Below are positions 1 to 6,530 of a stretch of 11,446 bases of DNA, piece after piece; within the stretch, counting starts at the first letter, position 1; each line of letters starts with the position of its first letter. Origin of the DNA: Bacteroidota bacterium. Its GTDB lineage: Bacteria; Bacteroidota; Bacteroidia; Chitinophagales; Chitinophagaceae. The notes under the pieces were generated by a model. The model saw only the letters and a program-made list of their open reading frames with translations, had not been told where the DNA came from and searched no databases. The position numbers and the translations under genes are program-made. The stretch is taken from NCBI GenBank assembly GCA_947447835.1, contig CANFLP010000056.1, positions 1 to 11,446 of the forward strand, given 5' to 3'.

Positions 1-899
1 GCATTTTGTTTTAATAATGTATCAAGCGTGATGGTTCTATCTGTTGTTGTCACCGTGTAGCCATTATTATTACTATACTGTGCATTTACGTAGGAATTGA
101 GTTTGTCATTGTTATTTGCCAAGTTAAACCCAATGTATTGATTCCCATATAACCCTTGTGCAAAGCCAGTATTAACCGATCCATTCATGCCTAACTTAAT
201 GCCTTTCATTAATACAATATTAACTACTCCACCTCCTCCTGATGCATCATACTTTGCAGAGGGTGTACGAATTAATTCAATTTTCTGAATCGCATTAGGT
301 GGTAAACTTTTTAATAAAATGGCAATGTCCGAAGCACTCATTTTTAAGTCACGTCCATTTATTTGAATAGCAGCAGGAGACAATCCATTTAAATAAATAT
401 TGCCATCCTGATCAATAAAAACACCCGGCGTTTTTTCGACAGTTTCATATGCGTTGGTACTACTTGCTGCCAATGGTTCAGGGTCCACCACCGACTTGTC
501 ATCCTCCTGACGTATCAAAGGCTTGGAAGATTTTACCACTACTTCATTCAACATATTAGTCGCTTCTTTTAATACAAGTCGTTTTTCAGAAAAATCTGTA
601 AAACTGATAATGGTATCAATACTTTGGTAACCCACCCATGAAACCCTTACAAAATATTGTTTAGCACTGTCTACATTAATTTTGGCTACCCCAAATGAAT
701 CAGCGAAAGCTTTACTTGATTTTTGAGGATTAAAAATAGCTGTTGGCTTTATCTTTTGATAATACATAACCACTGCCATTTGAAATGGCTTGCCCAATTT
801 ATCCGTTACTTTAATGTCAACTTGTTTAGTTTGTCCAAATCCAAAACTCACAAAAACCAATGCGAACATCAATAATATCCAATGCTTGTAATTCCTCAT
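1..899 (-). CDS. TonB-dependent outer-membrane receptor, N-terminal part (runs off left edge)
   Basis: The visible 299 residues begin with a signal peptide (residues 1-22: basic MRNYKH, then a hydrophobic stretch ending GFG before Q23). A carboxypeptidase-regulatory-like beta domain follows (about 25-112, with the typical VGY near 89-91 and a VLKEA end). The plug domain covers about 117-235 and shows NEVVV, EKTPGVFIDQDGNIYLNG, INGRDL, IELIRTPSAKYDASGGGGVVNIV. The last residues look like the first barrel strands. The plug style matches the Bacteroidota 'outer membrane beta-barrel' receptor family rather than classical SusC; most of the barrel lies beyond base 1. Such proteins take up substrates or export products across the outer membrane using TonB energy; the substrate cannot be told from this part. 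The start ATG at 899 is fixed by the signal peptide and by a promoter box 17 nt upstream. No SusD-like partner is visible, but it would lie downstream, outside the window. Confidence 0.88.
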   Translation of the reverse strand, partial: MRNYKHWILLMFALVFVSFGFGQTKQVDIKVTDKLGKPFQMAVVMYYQKIKPTAIFNPQKSSKAFADSFGVAKINVDSAKQYFVRVSWVGYQSIDTIISFTDFSEKRLVLKEATNMLNEVVVKSSKPLIRQEDDKSVVDPEPLAASSTNAYETVEKTPGVFIDQDGNIYLNGLSPAAIQINGRDLKMSASDIAILLKSLPPNAIQKIELIRTPSAKYDASGGGGVVNIVLMKGIKLGMNGSVNTGFAQGLYGNQYIGFNLANNNDKLNSYVNAQYSNNNGYTVTTTDRTITLDTLLKQN

Positions 900-916
900 A
901 TTCTTTATTAGGGTTG

Positions 917-924
917 CAAAAGTA
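917..924 (-). promoter_or_regulatory. Bacteroidota-type -7 promoter box of the receptor gene
   Basis: Read on the minus strand this is TACTTTTG, an exact match to the Bacteroidota -7 consensus TAnnTTTG. It lies 17 nt before the receptor ATG, giving a short leader of roughly 10 nt. No clear -33 TTTG is present at the usual spacing. A 6-bp inverted repeat (AACAAT, 11 nt, ATTGTT) at 924-946 overlaps the upstream edge of the box and could be an operator. Confidence 0.55.
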
Positions 925-964
925 ACAATTCATCGGACAGATTGTTCACTAAAATTATGAACGG

Positions 965-1037
<73 letters not shown>

Positions 1038-1038
1038 T

Positions 1039-1071
1039 AAAAAAATAGCACCGATAAAATCGATGCTATTT
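1039..1071 (-). terminator. Intrinsic terminator after gltA
   Basis: On the minus strand a 13-bp stem (AAATAGCATCGAT pairing with ATCGGTGCTATTT, one U:G wobble) closes a UUU loop. The 3' arm runs into a tract of seven U. The hairpin starts 22 nt after the gltA stop codon, and its U-tract ends one base before the 5' end of tRNA-Ala. There is no T-run on the plus-strand side, so it should act only on minus-strand transcripts. Confidence 0.78.
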
Positions 1072-1092
1072 GTAAAATATAAAAATGCTTAA

Positions 1093-2409
1093 TTAAATAT
1101 CTCCTTTACCATCCAACCATAACTTAACCGCTTCGGTAGTTACAGATTTTGGACGCTCTAATGGGAAACCTAATGCTCTATCCCATGTTAAACTAGCTAA
1201 TACACCTAGTGCACGGCTAACAGCAAATAACACAGTGTAGAATTCATATTCCACAATACCATAATGTACCAATAAAGCTCCGCTATGTGCATCCACATTA
1301 GGCCAAGGATTTTTTACTTTTCCTAATGACTCTAAAATTGGAGGTACTGTCTCGTATATGTTCCAAACCGTGTTAACTAATTTGTCGTCTGGTAAATGTT
1401 TTTTACCAAATGCCATTTGTGCAGTAAAACGAGGATCTGTTTTTCTTAAAACCGCATGACCGTATCCTGGCACTACTTTACCAGAAGCCAATGTTTTTTG
1501 AACATAATCCACAATTTGCTCTTTAGTTGGACTATCAGACCCAATTGCTTCCTGCATTTCAAAAATCCACTTAATCACTTCCTGATTAGCCAATCCATGT
1601 AAAGGACCAGCCAAACCATTCATGCCAGCAGCATAACTTAAATAAGGATCGCTTAATGCAGAACCTACTAAGTGCGTAGTATGCGCAGATACGTTTCCAC
1701 CTTCATGATCCGCATGAATCGTCATGTATAAACGCATTAATTCTTTTGTACTTTCATCCTCAAATCCCATCATATAAGCAAGGTTACCTGCCCAGTCTAA
1801 TAAACCATTTGGATGAATATGTTCGCTGTTCTTGTATTTTCTTCTGTAGATATATGCAGCAATTCTTGGCAATCTTGCTATTAAATCCATTGAGTCATCG
1901 TAAGTATATTGCCAGTAATCTTTCTTGTTCATTCCCTTCGCATACTCTTGAGAGAATTTGCTTTCTGTTTGTAATGCCATAACAGCAGCTACATACATTG
2001 TCATTGGGTGTGCACTAAGTGGGAATGCATCAATCACATCAAATACATGTGAAGGTACATGGCTTCTTCTTTGCCAGTTATTAGTAATTTCTTTTACGTC
2101 TTCTTGAGTTGGCACTTCACCCACCATCATTAAATAAAACAAACCCTCTGGTAAAGGTTCGTCTCCCTTTGGTGCTTTTGGTAATTTCTCTTGTAATTCA
2201 GGAATAGAAAATCCACGAAAACGAATTCCTTCTTGTGCATCTAATAAACTAGTTTCCGTTACCAAGCCAGTAATACCTCTCATTCCTTGGTATGCTTGCG
2301 CTAAAGTAAGATCACCAATTTTTTTATCTCCATGTTCCTTGATAATTTCTTTAATTTCAGCCGCCGCTGCAGTAGCTTTTACACTGAATAAGTCTTTGAT
2401 TGCTTCCAT
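1093..2409 (-). CDS. gltA: Citrate (Si)-synthase, mitochondrial/type I form
   Basis: This 438-residue enzyme condenses oxaloacetate and acetyl-CoA to citrate, the entry step of the TCA cycle, in the cytoplasm. The catalytic triad is visible: H271 (GPLHGLANQEV), H318 (GYGHAVLRKTDPR) and D373 (NPWPNVDAHSG), matching H274, H320 and D375 of pig heart enzyme. The oxaloacetate-binding residues correspond too: H235 (IHADHEGGN), R327, R399 and R419 (LERPKS). Length and motifs fit the eukaryotic-like homodimeric type I enzyme rather than the NADH-sensitive hexameric type II GltA of many Gram-negatives. It is probably a single-gene transcript: a 68-nt gap separates it from the permease upstream, and a strong terminator follows. 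A 7-of-8 match to the -7 consensus (TAACTTTA, minus strand, 2456-2463) is a weak candidate promoter. The ATG at 2409 gives an N-terminus that aligns with mature mitochondrial citrate synthase; no targeting or signal peptide is present. Confidence 0.97.
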   Translation of the reverse strand: MEAIKDLFSVKATAAAAEIKEIIKEHGDKKIGDLTLAQAYQGMRGITGLVTETSLLDAQEGIRFRGFSIPELQEKLPKAPKGDEPLPEGLFYLMMVGEVPTQEDVKEITNNWQRRSHVPSHVFDVIDAFPLSAHPMTMYVAAVMALQTESKFSQEYAKGMNKKDYWQYTYDDSMDLIARLPRIAAYIYRRKYKNSEHIHPNGLLDWAGNLAYMMGFEDESTKELMRLYMTIHADHEGGNVSAHTTHLVGSALSDPYLSYAAGMNGLAGPLHGLANQEVIKWIFEMQEAIGSDSPTKEQIVDYVQKTLASGKVVPGYGHAVLRKTDPRFTAQMAFGKKHLPDDKLVNTVWNIYETVPPILESLGKVKNPWPNVDAHSGALLVHYGIVEYEFYTVLFAVSRALGVLASLTWDRALGFPLERPKSVTTEAVKLWLDGKGDI

Positions 2410-2477
2410 AATGCCCGTTTGTTTATGATTGATAAGGACCCTTAAAAATTGGACATAAAGTTAACTAAAAAAATGGC

Positions 2478-3569
2478 TTACTTAGGTGCTTTTTTATACA
2501 AATAATATACCACCCATATAAAAATCATATTGGGTATCCAAGCGGCTAATAATGGAGGCAAATTGCCCTTTGTTGAAAAGATGGTAGAGAACCTATCTGT
2601 GATAATAAATAATGCTGCAATAATGAACCCTAATGCCAAATGAGAGCCACTTCCACCCCTTACTTTTCGACCTGCAATAATGCCACCAATAAGAGTTAAA
2701 AGCAATACGGTTACTGGAGTAGCGTCACGTCTGTAACGTTCTATTTTTAATTCATTAAGCCCTTCTGAACCTCGTAATTCTTCAAGTTTGATTTGCTTTA
2801 TTAACTGAGGTGTGGTCAATTTATCCTTCGTGTATTTATCCTTTTCTAAATCTACCGGTTTAAAGGGATAGGTCTTTCTTAAATCCGCTGTATACTTAAC
2901 TACTTCTTTGTCATCAGTAACCTGTCTTTCGATTACATCAATCAAGTCCCAATTTTTTTGGGCTGTATCCCAAATAATAGTTTCCGCTCTTAAATTATAC
3001 ACCACTTTACCATTGGCAACTTTATATGAAAAGAAACTATTCCCTCTATTGTTTGCGGTATCATAACTATATATACCTGCATACGTAAAGGAGTCAATTC
3101 TAAAATAAATATCTGCAGACGATGTGAGCAATGCATTATAACTTGAATGCGAGTCAACATAAGCTGCTTCAAAACTACCTCTAATATTATTTGCTTTTGG
3201 CACAATCCACTGATTAGATACCCATAACAATAACCCTAATAAAATTCCCCCTATCCAATACGGACGCAACCATCTATTATAGGTCGTGCCGCTTGCAAGA
3301 ATGGCTACAATTTCAGTTTGACCAGCCATTTTTGAAGTGAAAAATATAACAGCAATAAATACAAACAAGGGAAATAATAAAGCAATAATATGTGGTATAA
3401 ATCCAATATAATAATGTGTGAATATCTCGGTAGCAGATAAACCAGATTTAACAAAATCGTCGGTCTTTTCACTCACATCAATTACAATAGCAATGACTGC
3501 AAATAAAAAGATAGAGAAAAAGAATACTCTAAAAAACTTTTTTAATATGTACCAATCTAGTTTTTTCAC
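2478..3569 (-). CDS. LptF/LptG family lipopolysaccharide export permease
   Basis: This 363-residue inner-membrane protein has the YjgP/YjgQ architecture. Three N-terminal transmembrane helices (about 12-30, 57-78, 103-119) are followed by a large periplasmic beta-rich domain (about 125-275) and three C-terminal helices (about 284-300, 309-327, 338-357). In the family, LptF and LptG pair with the ATPase LptB to extract LPS from the inner membrane and pass it to the periplasmic LptC/A bridge. Sequence inspection does not decide between LptF and LptG, so no symbol is given. The cytoplasmic segment after helix 2 (SKMAGQTEIVAILASG) is the conserved stretch thought to contact LptB. The start is GTG at 3569, 13 nt after the tgt stop codon, so the gene is almost certainly co-transcribed with tgt. 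No other Lpt component lies in the window. Confidence 0.93.
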   Translation of the reverse strand: MKKLDWYILKKFFRVFFFSIFLFAVIAIVIDVSEKTDDFVKSGLSATEIFTHYYIGFIPHIIALLFPLFVFIAVIFFTSKMAGQTEIVAILASGTTYNRWLRPYWIGGILLGLLLWVSNQWIVPKANNIRGSFEAAYVDSHSSYNALLTSSADIYFRIDSFTYAGIYSYDTANNRGNSFFSYKVANGKVVYNLRAETIIWDTAQKNWDLIDVIERQVTDDKEVVKYTADLRKTYPFKPVDLEKDKYTKDKLTTPQLIKQIKLEELRGSEGLNELKIERYRRDATPVTVLLLTLIGGIIAGRKVRGGSGSHLALGFIIAALFIITDRFSTIFSTKGNLPPLLAAWIPNMIFIWVVYYLYKKAPK

Positions 3570-3582
3570 TCAATACAATTAT

Positions 3583-4722
3583 TTACAAACGCGTTTTTAC
3601 TTGTTCAATCATGGATACCTTCCAACTGCTATAATCTCCTGCAATAATATGTTTTCTAGCTTCCCCCACCAACCAAAGATAAAATGATAAGTTTTGTATA
3701 CTTGCTAGCTGTAATCCTAATATCTCGTCTGCTACAAATAAATGACGCATATACGCTTTAGTATAATATTGACTCAACTCATTAGGCAACCCTGGGTCTA
3801 ATGGCGAAAAATCTTTCTCCCATTTCTTATTCTTGATATTTATGACTCCTTTTGAAGTGAATATCATACCGTTGCGACCATTCCTTGTTGGCATAACACA
3901 ATCAAACATATCTACTCCCAAATCTATAGCTTCCAATATATTCCAAGGCGTTCCAACACCCATTAAATACCTAGGCTTATCTACCGGCAAGTTTTCGCAA
4001 CAAAGGGCTGTGAACTCATACATTTCTGGCTCGGTTTCACCAACACTTAAACCTCCTATGGCATTACCCACTGCATTTTTTGAACTAATATAATCGCAGG
4101 ATGCTTTTCTTAAATCTTTATACATCCCTCCTTGAACAATTGGGAATAAATTTTGCGTATGACCATATAAATCAGGCGTTTCAGCTAAACGATTAAAACA
4201 TCTATCCAACCAAACATGCGTGAGGTCCATGCTCTTACGTACATATTCATATGCTGCTGGAATGGGAGGACATTCATCAAAAGCCATAATGATATCAGCC
4301 CCAATACTGCGTTGAATATCCATTACTTTTTCAGGACTAAATAAATGCTTGCTGCCATCAATATGAGATTGAAATAAAACGCCCTCAGGCTTAATTTTTC
4401 TATTATTAGCTAAGGAAAAAACCTGGTAGCCTCCGCTGTCTGTTAAAATAGGTCGGTCCCAACCCATAAACTTATGCAGCCCACCTGCAGCTTCCAGTAT
4501 TTCAGTACCAGGCCTTAAATAAAGGTGGTAAGTATTTCCCAGTATAATTTGAGCCTTAATATCCTGTTTCAATTGTTGCTGAGTAACAGCTTTAACCGAT
4601 CCAATGGTACCAACTGGCATAAAAATAGGGGTCTGAATCTCACCATGGTCGGTAGTGATCGTCCCAGCACGAGAAGCACCAATTGTGCTCTTATATTGTA
4701 AATCAAATGCTAATGCAGCCAT
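3583..4722 (-). CDS. tgt: tRNA guanosine(34) transglycosylase (Tgt) lacking zinc-site cysteines
   Basis: This 379-residue TIM-barrel enzyme swaps guanine 34 of GUN-anticodon tRNAs (Asp, Asn, His, Tyr) for the queuosine precursor preQ1. Visible motifs are FMPVGT (34-39), LGNTYHL (61-67), LTDSGGYQVFS with D95 (the conserved active-site Asp), FDECPP (148-153), IVQGG (195-199), GGLSVGE (223-229), YLMGVGTP (252-259), and FDCVMPTRNGRNG with D274, the expected covalent nucleophile. The C-terminal zinc site is unusual. Bacterial Tgt normally has CxCxxC a short way before the conserved YSRAYLRHL, but here the segment reads LDPGLPNELSQYYTKAYMRHL. Positions 312, 314 and 317 are Leu, Asn and Ser; only the ligand-type His (H327) remains. 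From memory other Bacteroidota Tgts share this, so it may be lineage-wide. The ATG at 4722 lies 4 nt after a -7 box, supporting this start. It is the first gene of an operon with the Lpt permease. Confidence 0.96.
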   Translation of the reverse strand: MAALAFDLQYKSTIGASRAGTITTDHGEIQTPIFMPVGTIGSVKAVTQQQLKQDIKAQIILGNTYHLYLRPGTEILEAAGGLHKFMGWDRPILTDSGGYQVFSLANNRKIKPEGVLFQSHIDGSKHLFSPEKVMDIQRSIGADIIMAFDECPPIPAAYEYVRKSMDLTHVWLDRCFNRLAETPDLYGHTQNLFPIVQGGMYKDLRKASCDYISSKNAVGNAIGGLSVGETEPEMYEFTALCCENLPVDKPRYLMGVGTPWNILEAIDLGVDMFDCVMPTRNGRNGMIFTSKGVINIKNKKWEKDFSPLDPGLPNELSQYYTKAYMRHLFVADEILGLQLASIQNLSFYLWLVGEARKHIIAGDYSSWKVSMIEQVKTRL

Positions 4723-4726
4723 GGCG

Positions 4727-4734
4727 CAAAGGTA
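4727..4734 (-). promoter_or_regulatory. -7 promoter box of tgt (leaderless-type spacing)
   Basis: Minus-strand TACCTTTG is an exact TAnnTTTG match, with only four bases (CGCC) before the tgt ATG. Transcription would start at or next to the start codon. No clear -33 TTTG is seen about 20 nt upstream; that position lies under the opposing glycosyltransferase promoter. Confidence 0.6.
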
Positions 4735-4748
4735 AGGTCAAATATCAT

Positions 4749-4756
4749 TACTTTTG
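4749..4756 (+). promoter_or_regulatory. -7 promoter box of the glycosyltransferase-rsmG operon
   Basis: Plus-strand TACTTTTG is an exact TAnnTTTG match, four bases (TACC) before the ATG at 4761. This predicts a leaderless or nearly leaderless message. It also decides the glycosyltransferase start, because a start at 4683 would lie upstream of the promoter and inside tgt. The box is 14 bp from the oppositely facing tgt box. Confidence 0.62.
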
Positions 4757-4760
4757 TACC

Positions 4761-5888
4761 ATGATTACTAACCTACCCGTATCTCCTATTTTGATAGGCG
4801 CGTTTGCGTGCGTCATAGCATTACAGTTATTTTACTATCTATTCTTTTTCCTTAGATTGGCTATATATAAAAAGCCAAGCAAAGCAGTGCATATGGAGCA
4901 CCCTATTTCAGTGGTAATTTGTGCAAGAGATGAAGCGCATAATTTAGCCACTAACCTTCCTGGAGTTTTAGTGCAAGCATATAGTACTACTCACGAGATT
5001 GTTTTGGTAAATGACAATTCGGAAGATGAATCAAAATATTTGTTAGAAGAATTTAAAAAGTCGTTTAAAAATTTAAATGTTGTTGCACTCACACAGGAAG
5101 CAAAAATGATTAGTGGAAAAAAATTCCCATTATCAATAGGTATTAAATCTGCTAAACATGAAACGCTATTACTAACCGATGCGGATTGTTTACCAGCAAG
5201 TGAACATTGGATGCAATTAATGCAAGATGGCTATGACGATGATATTGAAATAGTTTTGGGCTATGGTGCTTATAAAAAGAAGCCTGGCTTTTTGAATAAG
5301 TTAATTCGTTTTGAAACCTTCCAAACTGCTTTACAATATTTTTCCTACGCTTTAGCAGGCATGCCTTATATGGGCGTTGGCAGAAATTTATCTTACAAGA
5401 AAGATGTATTTATACGTAACAAAGGTTTCTCTTCCATTAACCAAATGCCAAGTGGTGATGATGATTTATTTATCAATCAGGTAGCCAATAAAAAAAATAC
5501 AGCTATTGTAATTGATAAAGATGCACATACTTTAAGTGACCCTAAGAATACATTTAACGAATGGATGACCCAAAAATATCGTCATTATACAACTAGCAAA
5601 TACTATAAAAAACAACATTCTATATTATTGGCTTTGTATGCAATTAGTCAATTTTTAGTGTACCCACTATTAATTGCCGCCCTCCTATTTTCAAAAGAAT
5701 ATATATTATTAATAAGCCTTTGGGGAGTAAGATTCCTAGTTCAGGGAACTATTTTAAGAGGCACCATGAAGAAACTGAACGAATTAGACCTTTGGCCTTG
5801 GTTTTTCTTCTTTGACTTGTGGTCCATATTCTATTATTTATTTACCTTGCCTAGCGTATGGAAAGCACCCCACAAAAACTGGAGTTAA
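4761..5888 (+). CDS. Family 2 (GT-A fold) membrane glycosyltransferase
   Basis: This 375-residue protein has one N-terminal transmembrane helix (about 8-35), a cytoplasmic GT-A domain and three C-terminal membrane segments (about 286-308, 313-331, 345-365). GT2 hallmarks are visible: ISVVICARDEAHNL (49-62), VLVNDNSED with D85, a metal-binding TDAD (139-142), SGDDD (231-235) that supplies the probable base, and QKYRH (271-275) in the place of the Q/RxxRW motif. Such enzymes use nucleotide-diphospho-sugars to modify lipids, polysaccharides or carotenoids at the inner membrane; acceptor and sugar cannot be deduced. An in-frame ATG at 4683 would add 26 residues but overlaps tgt and precedes the promoter, so M at 4761 is preferred. 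The 3' end overlaps rsmG by 31 nt, implying co-transcription and probably translational coupling. An envelope or LPS role is suggested only by proximity to the Lpt permease. Confidence 0.9.
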   Translation: MITNLPVSPILIGAFACVIALQLFYYLFFFLRLAIYKKPSKAVHMEHPISVVICARDEAHNLATNLPGVLVQAYSTTHEIVLVNDNSEDESKYLLEEFKKSFKNLNVVALTQEAKMISGKKFPLSIGIKSAKHETLLLTDADCLPASEHWMQLMQDGYDDDIEIVLGYGAYKKKPGFLNKLIRFETFQTALQYFSYALAGMPYMGVGRNLSYKKDVFIRNKGFSSINQMPSGDDDLFINQVANKKNTAIVIDKDAHTLSDPKNTFNEWMTQKYRHYTTSKYYKKQHSILLALYAISQFLVYPLLIAALLFSKEYILLISLWGVRFLVQGTILRGTMKKLNELDLWPWFFFFDLWSIFYYLFTLPSVWKAPHKNWS

Positions 5889-6496
5889 TCACTAAATACT
5901 TTGACGATTTTACGCCAAAGCAATTAGATCAATTAACAGGCCTTGAAGCGGCCTATAAGGAATGGAATAGTCAAATTAATGTGATATCCAGAAAAGATAT
6001 AGATCATATTTATTTACACCATGTATTGCACTCCTTAAGCATTGGTGCTATTGCTGAATGGGAAAAAGGAACACAAGTAATTGATATTGGATGTGGTGGT
6101 GGATTCCCATCGGTCCCCATGGCAATATTTTTCCCTGAGGTACAATTTTTAGCAGTCGACAGTATTGCTAAAAAATTAAAAGTAGTAGATGCCGTTTGTG
6201 AAATGGTGGGTATCAAAAATATTACAACCAGACATACCCGTGTTGAAGATATCAAGAACAAGAAGTTCGACTACGCCATTAGTCGTGCCGTAGCACCATT
6301 AAAAGACTTATGGAAATGGGCAGGACCTATTATCAATAAAAAGCCCAACCAACCCAATGGCTTAATTTGTTTAAAGGGTGGCGACTTGCATCAAGAAATT
6401 TTTGAAAGTGGTGTACGCCCTAAGATGATGTCTATTTATGACATTTTTCAGGAAGAATACTTTAAAGAAAAGTACATCATTCAAGTGAAGAAATAG
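5858..6496 (+). CDS. rsmG: 16S rRNA (guanine527-N7)-methyltransferase
   Basis: This 212-residue Rossmann-fold methyltransferase makes m7G527 in the 530 loop of 16S rRNA using S-adenosylmethionine; loss in other bacteria gives low-level streptomycin resistance. Family signatures in order are WNSQINVISRKDID (36-49), HHVLHSL (54-60), the SAM-binding motif VIDIGCGGGFPSVPMAI (74-90), the acidic VDS (100-102), a TRVED segment (127-131), ISRAVAPL (141-148) and LKGGD (172-176). Length matches the family. The start ATG lies inside the glycosyltransferase gene (31-nt overlap). Conserved N-terminal residues begin almost at once and no in-frame ATG occurs before residue 87, so this start is well supported. 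The gene is not next to mnmG here. A weak 6-bp dyad spans the stop codon (6485-6490 with 6498-6503), but no intrinsic terminator is visible in the 34-nt gap before the convergent M1 peptidase. Confidence 0.96.
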   Translation: MESTPQKLELITKYFDDFTPKQLDQLTGLEAAYKEWNSQINVISRKDIDHIYLHHVLHSLSIGAIAEWEKGTQVIDIGCGGGFPSVPMAIFFPEVQFLAVDSIAKKLKVVDAVCEMVGIKNITTRHTRVEDIKNKKFDYAISRAVAPLKDLWKWAGPIINKKPNQPNGLICLKGGDLHQEIFESGVRPKMMSIYDIFQEEYFKEKYIIQVKK

Positions 6497-6530
6497 ATTT
6501 CACTATTCGTTCTGCTTATATAGGAAACTT

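Noticed and set aside
330..900. Possible SusC/SusD polysaccharide-utilisation locus
   Set aside because: The plug domain resembles the outer membrane beta-barrel receptor family rather than SusC, and no SusD, sulfatase or glycoside hydrolase is visible in the window.
1746..1982. Plus-strand open frame of 78 codons inside citrate synthase
   Set aside because: Antisense shadow of a strongly conserved gene, with no promoter box or family resemblance. The other open frames opposite or within known genes (for example 2990-3205, 3418-3687, 3833-4093, 6010-6261, 8257-8667, 8722-9018, 9528-9740, 10206-10433) were rejected for the same reason.
4683..4760. Upstream in-frame ATG extending the glycosyltransferase by 26 residues
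   Set aside because: It lies inside the tgt coding region and upstream of the -7 box at 4749-4756, and the extra residues are not family-like; the start at 4761 is four bases from that box.
6485..6503. Hairpin across the rsmG stop codon as a terminator
   Set aside because: Only a 6-bp stem with one G:U pair and no following T-run; too weak to call.
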